DNA of 28,114 nt from an uncultured Collinsella sp. (GCA_900540095.1 UQEO01000017.1:1-28114), one strand, 5' to 3'; positions 1 to 7,908 are shown, counted from the stretch's first letter. The notes: generated from the sequence alone by a model not told the origin. Numbers and translations are program-made.

Positions 1-31
1 GTTTTGTTTGGGCGGCCGTTTGCCGTGTGCG

Positions 32-1075
32 TTACTCAAAGTATTGGAACTTGTTCGTTGAAAAAGCGAATGTTACGACGAAGCCTTCGCCCGGCTCCGA
101 TGCCGCGGTGACGTCGATGCCCATCTTGGAGCACAGGCGCGCCACCAGGTAGAGGCCGATGCCCGTTGCGCGCTTGGTGGTGCGGCCGTTGTCGCCGGTA
201 AAACCCTTCTCGAACACGCGCGGCAGGTCTGCCGCACACACGCCGCAGCCGTTGTCCGCGACGGTAAGCTCGATGCGCTCGCTTGCCAGACCCTCGTCCA
301 GCAACGCACCCGAAAACACGATCTTTGCGCCGTCCTCACGCGCATATTTAATGCTGTTCTGAATGAGCTGGCCCAGAATAAACTCGAGCCACTTCTCGTC
401 GGTAAAGACCTCAAAGTCGAGGTTCTCGCACACCGGCGCCACGTGTGCCGCGATGAGCTCGCGCGCATTGGCCTTGATTGCGCCCGTCACCAGAGCCTTG
501 AGGTTCCAACGTCGAATCAGATAATCGCGCTCCACAACCTCCGAGCGCGCATAGTAGAGCGCCTGGTCGATATAGCGCTCCACGCGGGCAAGCTCGCGAC
601 CGAGGTCATCTACGCGCGACAGATCATCTTCGCTGCCGTCCAGGTTTTCCAAAATCAGATGGGCTGCCGCCAGGGGCAGCTTGGCCTCGTGGACCCAGCT
701 CTCGATATAGTCGCGATAGTCATCGGTCTGGCGCCGGCCTTCGGCAACCTCGTCACAAGCGGCTTTGCCCACCCGGCGCAAGACCTCGTACTCGAGCTCG
801 CCCTCGGCATGGGTCGGACATTGCACCATCTCCTGCACCCATGCGGGACTCTCGAGCTCCTCTGCCGCACGCTCCAGCTGGCGCAGAAAACGACGACGGC
901 GCGCGTACTCGATCACGATGCCCAGCATGCCAAAGATAAAGGACACGCCGACCGCCACGACCACGATGGAAACGGGTGCGCAGGCGACCGTCAGCACAAA
1001 GCAGCTCAGCAGCACGCCGCACGTCCACACGGCGACGGGAAGTAGCGCATCTTTGAAGAATTTGGCGAACGACAT
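32..1075 (-). CDS. Sensor histidine kinase, BceS/GraS-like intramembrane-sensing type
   Basis: Membrane histidine kinase that should phosphorylate the response regulator encoded just upstream (1085-1756). The 347-residue protein has two hydrophobic segments near residues 12-30 and 35-55 with almost no loop between them, the layout of intramembrane-sensing kinases of the BceS/GraS family. The phospho-acceptor is His129 in SWVHEAKLPL, an H-box of the BceS style. The ATPase domain shows an N-box (QLIQNSIKYA, Asn240), G1 (DNGCGV, 274-279), an F-box (VFEKGFTG) and G2 (TGIGLYL, 304-310), so it looks active. It starts 9 bases after the regulator's stop, so the two are cotranscribed. Kinases of this family usually work with an ABC transporter that handles cell-wall antibiotics. 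If one exists here it lies left of the window, so ligand and partner are unknown. Confidence 0.93.
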   Translation of the reverse strand: MSFAKFFKDALLPVAVWTCGVLLSCFVLTVACAPVSIVVVAVGVSFIFGMLGIVIEYARRRRFLRQLERAAEELESPAWVQEMVQCPTHAEGELEYEVLRRVGKAACDEVAEGRRQTDDYRDYIESWVHEAKLPLAAAHLILENLDGSEDDLSRVDDLGRELARVERYIDQALYYARSEVVERDYLIRRWNLKALVTGAIKANARELIAAHVAPVCENLDFEVFTDEKWLEFILGQLIQNSIKYAREDGAKIVFSGALLDEGLASERIELTVADNGCGVCAADLPRVFEKGFTGDNGRTTKRATGIGLYLVARLCSKMGIDVTAASEPGEGFVVTFAFSTNKFQYFE

Positions 1076-1084
1076 AGCCGGCCC

Positions 1085-1756
1085 CTAGACCGAATAGCCC
1101 TGGCCGCGGTGCGTCGTCAAATACCCCTTGATGCCGATTTTTTCGAGCGTGGTGCGCAGGCGGTTGATGTTAACGGTAAGCGTGTTGTCGTCTACGAAGG
1201 CGTCGGAGTCCCACAGGTCCTGCATGATGGCCGAGCGCGAAACGATCTTGCCCGCGCGGCTCAGAAGCAGCGAGAGGATACGCAGTTCATTTTTGGTGAG
1301 CTCGGTGCTAGTGCCGGTTTGCGTATTGGTAACCATGGAGCGGGCGAGGTCAAGCTCCAGTCCCTTGTGGACGAGCGTACTGCGCTCGCCTGACGCCGCG
1401 GTGCGACGCAGCAAGGCATTGATGCGCGCCACGAGCACACGGGCGCTGTAGGGCTTGGGAACAAAGTCGTCCGCGCCGAGCGTCATGGCCATGACCTCGT
1501 CGATCTCGGTCGTGCGCGACGTGAGGACGATGATGGGAACCTCGGATTCGCGGCGAACCTCGTGGCAGATATGCTGGCCGTCCTTGACGGGAAGCGTGAG
1601 GTCGAGCAGCACCAGGTCGGGCGCGGCGGCGAGAATATCGCGCGAGACATGCTCGAACGATTCGCAGGTCTCGATTTCAAACCCGGCGCGGGCAAGGATG
1701 TCAACAAGCTCGCGACGAATGGGTTCATCGTCCTCAACGATATAGATTAGCGCCAT
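1085..1756 (-). CDS. OmpR/PhoB-family response regulator
   Basis: DNA-binding response regulator of 223 residues, the usual length. The receiver domain (about 1-115) has the acidic pair Glu8/Asp9, phospho-acceptor Asp52 in LVLLDLTLP, Thr79 and Lys101 in PKPYSA. The winged-helix output domain (about 125-223) ends in the typical THRGQGYSV wing. The start ATG at 1756 follows a strong Shine-Dalgarno sequence (GAGGGGAG). It is the first gene of a two-gene operon with the kinase at 32-1075. Upstream, at 1824-1854, are dyads that could be its own operator, so autoregulation is plausible but inferred. Family and pairing are secure; the target genes are not visible here. Confidence 0.95.
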   Translation of the reverse strand: MALIYIVEDDEPIRRELVDILARAGFEIETCESFEHVSRDILAAAPDLVLLDLTLPVKDGQHICHEVRRESEVPIIVLTSRTTEIDEVMAMTLGADDFVPKPYSARVLVARINALLRRTAASGERSTLVHKGLELDLARSMVTNTQTGTSTELTKNELRILSLLLSRAGKIVSRSAIMQDLWDSDAFVDDNTLTVNINRLRTTLEKIGIKGYLTTHRGQGYSV

Positions 1757-1788
1757 GGATTCCGCTCCCCTCTTGGTTGTCTTGCCCC

Positions 1789-1854
1789 ATTATGACCGCG
1801 GAGCCGCAGGTACGCGCCTCGCGTGTCACCAAGGTGACAGAACTGTTCACGAAC
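1789..1854 (-). promoter_or_regulatory. Candidate promoter and operator of the two-component operon
   Basis: On the minus strand a -10-like CATAAT lies at 1789-1794, upstream of the regulator gene. Further upstream is a perfect 7-bp dyad, TGTCACC-AA-GGTGACA (1824-1839). It overlaps a second arrangement, TGACA-N4-TGTTC (1835-1848), that resembles the TnACA-N4-TGTnA pattern described for BceR-type regulators. A small GTTC-AC-GAAC dyad (1845-1854) follows. No convincing -35 is seen. The dyads are read directly; their role is inferred. Confidence 0.4.
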
Positions 1855-1898
1855 GAAAACGCTTGGCTCGTCCCTCGCTCGCAACGGGCGCGGGAATC

Positions 1899-1935
1899 AA
1901 ATGATTATTAAATCCCCGTCCCAGAAAAATCATTT
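1899..1935. repeat. Inverted repeat AAATGATT...AATCATTT
   Basis: Perfect 8-bp arms at 1899-1906 and 1928-1935 enclose 21 bases. The right arm covers most of the stop codon of the gene at 1934-2665. It could be a weak transcription stop for that gene or a relic of the AAATGA-containing repeats at 5.3 and 7.5 kb. Confidence 0.4.
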
Positions 1936-2665
1936 AGCGGCGGGCGCGGAGCTTTTCGTAGCCGTCGGCGAAGAAGGCGACCGTCGCGGCGTCGGCCTCG
2001 GCAGCGTCCGTCTCGGTTGCGGGAACCACGCCGTGCTCGTCGCTCACCAGGAACAGCGAGCCCTTGAGTTGCGCGGGAATGTCTACGCGCGTGACCGGGA
2101 TGCCCTTGGTCTGGGCGAGCTGCTCGATGAGCGTCGCCGTGCCGCACAGGCACTCGTCCGCCGGCGCCACAAAGGCAAGCTCGCCGTTGTTGACGGCGGC
2201 GAGCAACTCGGGCGCCACGCCGGTCTCGTCGGCCTCGGAGCGGGCCTCGGCGGAACGGGCACGCAGCGCCTTGGCCGACGTATCGGCGAGCGGCTCGTAC
2301 TCCCCCACCGTCATGGCGGCGTTGCCGTTGATGTCGATCACCAGCATGAGTACGCCGTCGTGCGCAGTGTAATCGCCCTCGGCAAGCGACCACTCAACGT
2401 GCTGTTTGGCCCAGCTGAGCATGTTATGGGTAAGCGGCTCGCCCTGCACCAGGCGCTCGGACAGTGCGCGAATGTGGCGGTTGAGCATGGGCACCTTTTT
2501 ATTGGACATGCGCCAACGGCAGATAAGCGCGGGCTTGTCGAGCGTAAACTTCTCGACCGCCTCCTGATTGGCGCAAAAGTCCTCGTACGCACGCTGATCC
2601 TCGGCATTGCCAAACAGCTCGGCATCATCAATCTGGGGCATGGTCATACCTTTCGTGTTAGTCAT
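1934..2665 (-). CDS. Conserved-looking protein of unknown function
   Basis: I do not recognise this 243-residue protein. It is soluble: no signal peptide or membrane segment. It is acidic overall, with a long middle stretch that looks like an alternating alpha/beta fold (including DGVLMLVIDINGNAAMTVGEY) and an alanine/aspartate-rich C-terminus. The start is uncertain. ATG at 2665 has GAGG five bases upstream, while ATG at 2641 has AAAGG seven bases upstream and would give 235 residues. A TATAAG box at 2675-2680 would put the transcription start almost on the first ATG, which favours the inner one. It follows purH and that gene's terminator in the same direction, so it is probably transcribed separately. 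No catalytic motif I can name is present. Confidence 0.7.
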   Translation of the reverse strand: MTNTKGMTMPQIDDAELFGNAEDQRAYEDFCANQEAVEKFTLDKPALICRWRMSNKKVPMLNRHIRALSERLVQGEPLTHNMLSWAKQHVEWSLAEGDYTAHDGVLMLVIDINGNAAMTVGEYEPLADTSAKALRARSAEARSEADETGVAPELLAAVNNGELAFVAPADECLCGTATLIEQLAQTKGIPVTRVDIPAQLKGSLFLVSDEHGVVPATETDAAEADAATVAFFADGYEKLRARR

Positions 2666-2681
2666 TCCGTCCTCTTATACC

Positions 2682-2717
2682 AAAAAGACGGCCCTCCAAA
2701 CGGAGCAGCCGTCTTTT
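2682..2717 (-). terminator. Rho-independent terminator of purH
   Basis: On the minus strand the arms AAAAGACGGC and GCCGTCTTTT (2708-2717 and 2683-2692) pair perfectly around a 15-base loop, with a T-run at the end. It lies 30 bases past the purH stop codon. Confidence 0.85.
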
Positions 2718-2746
2718 GCGGAGATTATTTTGTCCCAAGGCGGAAC

Positions 2747-4354
2747 TTAGTGGCGGAAGTGGCGGGCGCCGGTAAAGACCATAGCAATATTGTGCTCGTT
2801 GCAGGCCTGGATGCTTTCGTCGTCGCGCTTGGAGCCGCCGGGCTGGATGATGCAGGTCACGCCGTGTGCAGCAAGCACGTCGACGTTGTCGCGGAACGGG
2901 AAGAACGCGTCGCTTGCACAGGCAAAGCCGCCCTTCTCCACGCCCTCGCGCTCGCAGAAGTCCTCAGCGCGCTCGCAGGCAAGTAGCGCAGAGTCAACGC
3001 GGTTAGGCTGACCCGGGCCCATGCCAATGCCGGCCTTACCCTTGGAGACCAGGATGGCGTTGGACTTAACGCCCTTGCAGACCTTCCAGGCAAACTCGAG
3101 CTCGGCCATCTCGGCGTCGGTGGGCTTGCGGTCGGTGGGGAACGTAAAGGTCGCGGGATCCTCGGTCACGTGGTCGACCTCCTGCACCAGCATGCCGCCG
3201 TCGACGGAGCGCAGCTCCACCTGAGCGCCGTGGTCCACGCCGCCGGTCGCCAACACGCGCAGGTTGGGGCGCTTGGCCATGCGCTCGAGCGCCTCGGCGG
3301 TGTAGCTCGGGGCGATGATGACCTCGACGAACTGCTTGTTCTGATCGGCAAAGTGCTCGACTAGCTCATAGGGAACCTCGCGGTTGCAGGCGATGATGCC
3401 GCCAAAGGCGCTCTTGGGATCGCAGGCGAAGGCGCGGTCGTAGGCAGCCGTGATGTCCTCGGCAACGGCGGAACCGCAGGGGTTCTGGTGCTTGAGGATT
3501 ACGCAGGCCGGCTCGTCGAACTCGCGGACCAGGTTCCAGGCGGCGTCGGCATCCAGATAGTTGTTGTAGCTGAGCGGCTTGCCCTGGATCTGCTTGGAGC
3601 CCACGAGCGGGAACTGCGAGCTCGCGGTGTTCTCGCAGCCCTCGGCAAAGCGATAGACTGTGGCTTTCTGCTGCGGGTTCTCGCCATAGCGCAGGTCGTC
3701 GACCTTCTCCAGCGAAATCTCGAGCTTGGCAGAGGTGTCCGCCACGTCGCTTGCCTGGGCGGCGAGCCAGCGGGAGATGGCCGTGTCGTAGGCGGCGGTG
3801 GTCTGGTAGACCTTCACCTGCAGGCGACGACGGGTGGAAAGCGTGGTGCAGCCACCGGTCTCGTGCATCTCGGCCAGGACGGCATCATAGTCGGCCGGAT
3901 CGGAAATGACGGTAACGCTCGTGGCGTTCTTGGCGGCAGAGCGCAGCATGGAGGGGCCACCGATGTCGATGTGCTCGATGGCGTCCGCGAAGGTGACCTC
4001 GGGGTTGGCGACGGTCTTCTCGAACTCGTACAGGTTGACGACGACCAGGTCGATCAGCTTAATGCCGTGCTCAGCGGCCTCCTGCATGTGCTGCTCGGAA
4101 TCGCGGCGGGCCAGCAGCGCACCGTGAACCTTGGGGTGCAGCGTCTTGACGCGGCCGTCCATCATCTCGGGATAGCCCGTGAACTCCTCGATGGGGGTTA
4201 CGGGAACGCCCGCGTCCTCGATGGCACGAGCCGTGCCGCCCGTAGAGATGATCTCGACGCCAAAGTCGTCAACCAGCGTCCGTGCGAAATCGACGACGCC
4301 CGTCTTATCGGTAACCGAGATCAACGCGCGTGCGATCTTCACATCAGATCCCAT
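2747..4354 (-). CDS. purH: Bifunctional AICAR transformylase / IMP cyclohydrolase
   Basis: Catalyses the last two steps of de novo purine synthesis: formylation of AICAR with 10-formyl-tetrahydrofolate, then ring closure to IMP. At 535 residues it has normal length. The N-terminal cyclohydrolase domain (about 1-200) has ISTGGT (36-41) and the DGRVKTLHPKVHG motif (66-78). The C-terminal transformylase domain carries the catalytic Lys288-His289 pair in ILKHQNPCGSA and ends in the expected GSKRDDESIQACNEHNIAMVFTG-like region. The ATG at 4354 follows AGGAGG with a 5-base spacer. It is monocistronic here: divergent from the acetyltransferase gene and closed by a terminator at 2682-2717. No purine riboswitch is visible in the leader. 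Confidence 0.99.
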   Translation of the reverse strand: MGSDVKIARALISVTDKTGVVDFARTLVDDFGVEIISTGGTARAIEDAGVPVTPIEEFTGYPEMMDGRVKTLHPKVHGALLARRDSEQHMQEAAEHGIKLIDLVVVNLYEFEKTVANPEVTFADAIEHIDIGGPSMLRSAAKNATSVTVISDPADYDAVLAEMHETGGCTTLSTRRRLQVKVYQTTAAYDTAISRWLAAQASDVADTSAKLEISLEKVDDLRYGENPQQKATVYRFAEGCENTASSQFPLVGSKQIQGKPLSYNNYLDADAAWNLVREFDEPACVILKHQNPCGSAVAEDITAAYDRAFACDPKSAFGGIIACNREVPYELVEHFADQNKQFVEVIIAPSYTAEALERMAKRPNLRVLATGGVDHGAQVELRSVDGGMLVQEVDHVTEDPATFTFPTDRKPTDAEMAELEFAWKVCKGVKSNAILVSKGKAGIGMGPGQPNRVDSALLACERAEDFCEREGVEKGGFACASDAFFPFRDNVDVLAAHGVTCIIQPGGSKRDDESIQACNEHNIAMVFTGARHFRH

Positions 4355-4631
4355 GCAGTCCTCCTGTCTGGTACGCCGCCGTGCTCTGTGAGTCGGTGAT
4401 ACGTCGATCTGCAGCGCTCGCGCAGCGGCATTGAAAATACTGATTTAATGTAGCGCATCGAGCACATCGATGCACCCCGCAACGGGCGCATGTGCAGAAA
4501 AAGTTTGCGAGCGGAGGGGATGGGCACAGCACCGGGCACGGTGAGTTCATGGAACACAGGGGCACCATAATTCGATGCCAATGGCGTGGTAGAACTGTGC
4601 TCGATATGCATCCGCAAAAGAAAGAGGCACC
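4355..4631. promoter_or_regulatory. Divergent intergenic region between purH and the GNAT gene
   Basis: This 277-bp gap must hold both promoters. A perfect dyad, GCATCGA-N5-TCGATGC, lies at 4455-4473 and is the best operator candidate. A CATAAT box at 4566-4571 could be the -10 of the acetyltransferase gene. An AT-rich patch at 4433-4450 could hold the purH promoter. None has a clear -35. Confidence 0.45.
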
Positions 4632-5273
4632 ATGGTCTCGCGGGTTCTCTACCGACCGTTTGATACCGAAGACTTCGACGCCGTCGCGCTGATTCTGCAG
4701 CAGCTTTGGCATAATAATTCGGATAACGATGAGTACAACCGCCTTGAGGCCGCGTGCGACCTCGCCTATTGCCTTTCGTCATCGACGTTTTCGCAGGTTG
4801 CGGTGATTGACGGCGAGGCGCGCGGCATTGCACTTGCACGCGCAGGACAGAACTCCGGCGTCACTATCAACGAGCATTGGATGGATACCGAACGCGCACT
4901 GCTATCGCAGATGCGTGAGCTGGAGCCTGATGCCTGCGCCGAGTATCTCTCGTTTGTGCGCGCAACCATCCGAACCAACAACCGCCTGCTCGAGAGCAGC
5001 CCGTTGCCGCACGACAACGAGGTCACGCTGCTTGCCGTGGATCGCGATGTCCATGGCCTGGGCGTTGGCACGGTTCTGCTCGATGCCGCGGTCTCGCACC
5101 TGTCCTCGCTTGGAGCGACGAGAGCGCACCTGTACACCGACTCCAACTGCTCGTGGAAGTTCTACGAGCTGCACGGCTTTAAGCGCACGGCCACGCACCG
5201 CGCCAACCGCGAAGAGCGCCGTCACGACATGCCGCGCGAAAGCTTCCTCTACGAACTCGATCTAACAGCCTAA
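4632..5273 (+). CDS. GNAT-family N-acetyltransferase
   Basis: Predicted acetyl-CoA-dependent acetyltransferase of 213 residues; the substrate is unknown. The GNAT core is in the second half. Motif A spans about 132-155 (LLAVDRDVHGLGVGTVLLDAAV), with the pyrophosphate-binding loop at 141-146 where His replaces the usual Gln/Arg. Motif B is seen as LYTDSNCSWKFYELHGFKR (168-185), the familiar N-x-x-x-x-x-FYE-x-x-GF pattern. The first 130 residues form a longer than usual N-terminal part. The ATG follows AAAGAGG. It is a single gene, divergent from purH and followed by repeat units rather than an obvious terminator. GNAT folds are diverse, so function cannot be narrowed. Confidence 0.92.
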   Translation: MVSRVLYRPFDTEDFDAVALILQQLWHNNSDNDEYNRLEAACDLAYCLSSSTFSQVAVIDGEARGIALARAGQNSGVTINEHWMDTERALLSQMRELEPDACAEYLSFVRATIRTNNRLLESSPLPHDNEVTLLAVDRDVHGLGVGTVLLDAAVSHLSSLGATRAHLYTDSNCSWKFYELHGFKRTATHRANREERRHDMPRESFLYELDLTA

Positions 5274-5280
5274 ACCCGGC

Positions 5281-5330
5281 AGTTAGGGACGTTCCTTTTG
5301 TGCCGGCACCCCGGGACACTCCTTGGCAGC
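5281..5330. repeat. Diverged GGGAC-type intergenic repeat unit
   Basis: This unit has the same plan as the units at 5341 and 7530: GGGACGTTC at the left, a central palindrome (here GTGCCGGCAC, 5300-5309), then GGGACACTCCTTGGCA on the right. The central dyad differs in sequence, so this is a related subtype rather than a copy. Confidence 0.55.
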
Positions 5331-5340
5331 AACCGCACCT

Positions 5341-5388
5341 AGTCGTTGGGGACGTTCTTAAATGATTAGTCGCTGGGGACAGTCTTCG
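5341..5388. repeat. Small intergenic repeat, copy 1
   Basis: Shares 20 identical bases (5346-5365, TTGGGGACGTTCTTAAATGA) with 7535-7554, followed by a degenerate dyad AATGATTAGTCGCT and a second GGGGAC. The plan is AGTCATT-GGGGAC-(dyad)-GGGGAC. It resembles repetitive extragenic palindrome families. Together with the 7530 copy it brackets the DUF2207 gene. Confidence 0.75.
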
Positions 5389-5400
5389 TAGGTAGCGCGT

Positions 5401-5448
5401 AAAAAGGGGATGGGCTTTCCCCGACGGCTGTCGAGAAAAGCCCATCCC
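5401..5448 (-). terminator. Rho-independent terminator of the DUF2207 gene
   Basis: Twelve-base arms GGGATGGGCTTT (5407-5418) and AAAGCCCATCCC (5437-5448) pair perfectly. On the minus strand the stem is followed by CCTTTTT. It lies 14 bases past the stop codon. Confidence 0.9.
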
Positions 5449-5462
5449 ATAATTTACGACCG

Positions 5463-7406
5463 TTAGAACGTTCCGCCGCCGCCTCCGCCGACGCCGCCAC
5501 CACCGCCGCCAGAGAAGCCGCCGCCGCTGCCGCCGCTCGAGCTATCGGAGCTCGAAGCCAGCTCGCGGATGGTCTCGTGATACACATCGTTGAACGAATC
5601 GAGCGGAGACTCGATACCGTAATGATGGTAGTACCACCAGTAGCAGGGATAATTGTCATAGAAGCCGTCGGCCTCGCGCACCTCGGGCGGCACGGCCTCG
5701 GCAAGCTGACGCAGCACTTCCTTGGAAACACCCAGCGCCACGCCCATCACCAGCAGCTTGTTCCACAGCACCAGATCGCCCGGGACGGCTTCCTTTAGAC
5801 GCGTGAAGTCCTCGAGCCAATGCTTGAGCGCCTTGCAGCGAGCCGCCACCTCGGCGCCCTCCGGCGTAAAGCGGCGGAACGTAAGGCCCACGCCGATACC
5901 CACCAGCACGATCGGCACCGAGATAACCGCGGCGGTAATGTTCGCCTGTGCGCCATCGGTAAAGAAGATGGATCCCACGGGAACAAAGGCGATCAGAATA
6001 CCAAGAACCAGGCAAAACACCATTGCAACAATGCCGTCCGAGGCAACGTACTCGCTATCGGCCAACTTGCCCTTAACGGTGTTCTGATAGTCCTCGAGCT
6101 TGTCGCCCACGGGTGTAGCGTGCTGCTTGACGTAGTGCTGCAGCTCGTCGAACGTGCGCGAGCGATCGCCGTTCTCGTCAGGCTTAGCACCGGCAAAGAA
6201 GACCTTGAGCACCATGTGGTCAATGCCCTTGGCCGACTTCCAGCCCGCATCACTCACCGTCACGCGATACGTCTGCTCTTCTTTTTCACGCCCCAACAGA
6301 CCCTTCTTGGCCTTGGTCACGGTCGCCTGCTCCAGCTTAATCACACGGTCGTCAGTGAGCTTCATGAGCGTGGCGATATATGCCTGATCGGGCACCTCGT
6401 TCCAGCTCATGAGGGCCGAAAGCACGGCGGGATGGTCGGCCGAAGGCACATCGCGGAAATATTCGTCCTGGAAAAGCGGCTTGGGCTTGCGCTTGCGCAG
6501 CTTGAGTATAACGATTGTGCCGGTAAAGACCACCGCCGCAACAACACTTAGCACGGCAAGTGCATTAGCAATCATGCGAGCGTGAGCGCGGCGGGCGTTA
6601 GCTTCGTCGGCCCATTCCTTCTCTTCGCTCAGGATCGTTGACATGCGCTCTTCGCCCGAAGCGGCAAGCTGCGGCACCCAGTCGCTAGGGAAGGCGATGC
6701 GTGCCTCGGCGAATTCGCCCTGGTGCACGCAGGGAATGGTATAGGCGACCATGGGCTCGTCCTCATCGAGCGACACGTCGCCCGTCAGCGGACCATGGCC
6801 CCATGCGCGGAAGTTATCGCCCTTGACGGCCGCCGTCCCGGCAGCGGCATTCGCGAAGCACACTTCCATCTCGACGTCATCGGAATCCGCAGACCAGCCG
6901 TCACCTACGAACTTCCAGTAGAGCTCGGCGGTATCGGCCCAGTTCATAACCGCACCGGTCATGGTGTAGCTCACGTAGTAGATTGCGCTGTCGCCGCTCT
7001 CGTGAGGGCTGAACACCTTAATCCTTACGCCGTCACCGGTCTGCTCGACCGTGTAGACGCCAGAGTCGCCCTTGTTCGCGCTATCGACTTTGTTAAACGC
7101 GGTGTCCTCTTCCTCGACACTCAGCACGTCGACGCCCGCCGTGCCGCCCTGCTGGTTGGAGCCCGTATTGATCTCCCAAAACACGCCGTTGATGTCGTCG
7201 TCGAAATCAAACTGGCGTCCCTCGACAACGGTCAGCGATCCATCGGCCTCGACCGTGGCACTGATATAGGTCTGGGTCATGGAGTAGCCGTCGGCGTGCG
7301 CGGCGACAGGCAGCAGCAACAACGCAAGCGCGACGAGCACGCAGACGGAAGCGAATCGCGCAAACAGGTGGCGCTGCCGGCTGACTTTGGCGGCGAGGGT
7401 GTTCAT
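5463..7406 (-). CDS. DUF2207 family membrane protein with glycine-rich tail
   Basis: Predicted exported membrane protein of 647 residues. I chose ATG 7406 because AAAGGATG precedes it and a clear signal peptide follows (hydrophobic core about 19-34, cleavage near AHA-38); the frame stays open upstream to 7475. The extracytoplasmic N-terminal part (about 39-275) is beta-rich and matches the DUF2207 pattern of an early REFDF-like motif (here GRQFDFDDDINGVFWEI). A transmembrane helix follows at about 279-301, then a basic KLRKRKPKP stretch, a cytoplasmic domain, and two more hydrophobic helices near 457-478 and 488-510. The last 25 residues are almost only Gly and Ser, ending GTF, a hallmark of the family. 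The role is unknown; cell-envelope location is inferred. A single gene with its own terminator, lying between two repeat copies. Confidence 0.92.
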   Translation of the reverse strand: MNTLAAKVSRQRHLFARFASVCVLVALALLLLPVAAHADGYSMTQTYISATVEADGSLTVVEGRQFDFDDDINGVFWEINTGSNQQGGTAGVDVLSVEEEDTAFNKVDSANKGDSGVYTVEQTGDGVRIKVFSPHESGDSAIYYVSYTMTGAVMNWADTAELYWKFVGDGWSADSDDVEMEVCFANAAAGTAAVKGDNFRAWGHGPLTGDVSLDEDEPMVAYTIPCVHQGEFAEARIAFPSDWVPQLAASGEERMSTILSEEKEWADEANARRAHARMIANALAVLSVVAAVVFTGTIVILKLRKRKPKPLFQDEYFRDVPSADHPAVLSALMSWNEVPDQAYIATLMKLTDDRVIKLEQATVTKAKKGLLGREKEEQTYRVTVSDAGWKSAKGIDHMVLKVFFAGAKPDENGDRSRTFDELQHYVKQHATPVGDKLEDYQNTVKGKLADSEYVASDGIVAMVFCLVLGILIAFVPVGSIFFTDGAQANITAAVISVPIVLVGIGVGLTFRRFTPEGAEVAARCKALKHWLEDFTRLKEAVPGDLVLWNKLLVMGVALGVSKEVLRQLAEAVPPEVREADGFYDNYPCYWWYYHHYGIESPLDSFNDVYHETIRELASSSDSSSGGSGGGFSGGGGGGVGGGGGGTF

Positions 7407-7529
7407 AGGCACATCCTTTGTCTGTAAAACCAACAGCGCCATTGTCCCACGTTTGCGGGTACGCATGACGAACATCTAGGCGACCGGAGCGCCAAACGGG
7501 ATGAAAGTCACACCCGCACCCCAACAGCC

Positions 7530-7580
7530 AGTCATTGGGGACGTTCTTAAATGACCAGTCATTAGGGACACCCTTGGCAT
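7530..7580. repeat. Small intergenic repeat, copy 2
   Basis: The best-preserved copy: AGTCATT, GGGGACGTTCTTA, the dyad AATGACCAGTCATT (7550-7563), then AGGGACACCCTTGGCA. The outer AGTCATT can also pair with AATGAC, so alternative hairpins are possible. 20 bases are identical to 5346-5365. Confidence 0.75.
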
Positions 7581-7674
7581 GGCCTGCGCCAGCAATAGAT
7601 ACCACTTCACAGCTCCGTCACAGGTGTAGCGGCTTTGTGTGGGCGCGGCATGCGCTGACTGAGCCGCCAGCCGA

Positions 7675-7724
7675 GGGGCATAAAGCAGTTGAGCGAAAAC
7701 GGTTTGCCCCTTTGCCGTTCGCTC
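7675..7724 (+). other. Two mutually exclusive hairpins
   Basis: GGGGCA (7675-7680) can pair with TGCCCC (7705-7710). Alternatively GAGCG-AA-AACGG (7691-7702) can pair with CCGTT-CGCTC (7715-7724), a ten-pair stem with a 2-base bulge whose loop contains TGCCCC. The two cannot form together. A terminator-like stem follows 26 bases later. This is attenuator-like geometry with no recognised class. Confidence 0.35.
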
Positions 7725-7750
7725 GAGGATCATGTCCCCCTTTTCCGCGG

Positions 7751-7792
7751 AAACCCCGGCAGTTGCGAAGAGCTGCCGGGGTTTCTGTCGTT
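7751..7792 (+). terminator. Perfect 12-bp stem, candidate intrinsic terminator
   Basis: AAACCCCGGCAG (7751-7762) pairs perfectly with CTGCCGGGGTTT (7773-7784) across a 10-base loop. The following tract on the plus strand (TTTCTGTCGTTT) is only moderately T-rich. No gene ends here on the plus strand, so it would end a non-coding transcript; on the minus strand it lies far upstream of the DUF2207 start. Confidence 0.6.
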
Positions 7793-7908
7793 TGTGAGGC
7801 TAAGTCGGTACGCAGCGATCGAGACCTTGAGCCGCAAACCCACCGTGCGCAATGCGCACCGCCGCCAACTTGTGAGCGCAGCAACGCCTTCCCTGCCAAG
7901 CCCCGCGC

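Noticed and set aside
4355..4470. Purine riboswitch upstream of purH
   Set aside because: No conserved purine-aptamer core or terminator-antiterminator pair is seen in the leader.
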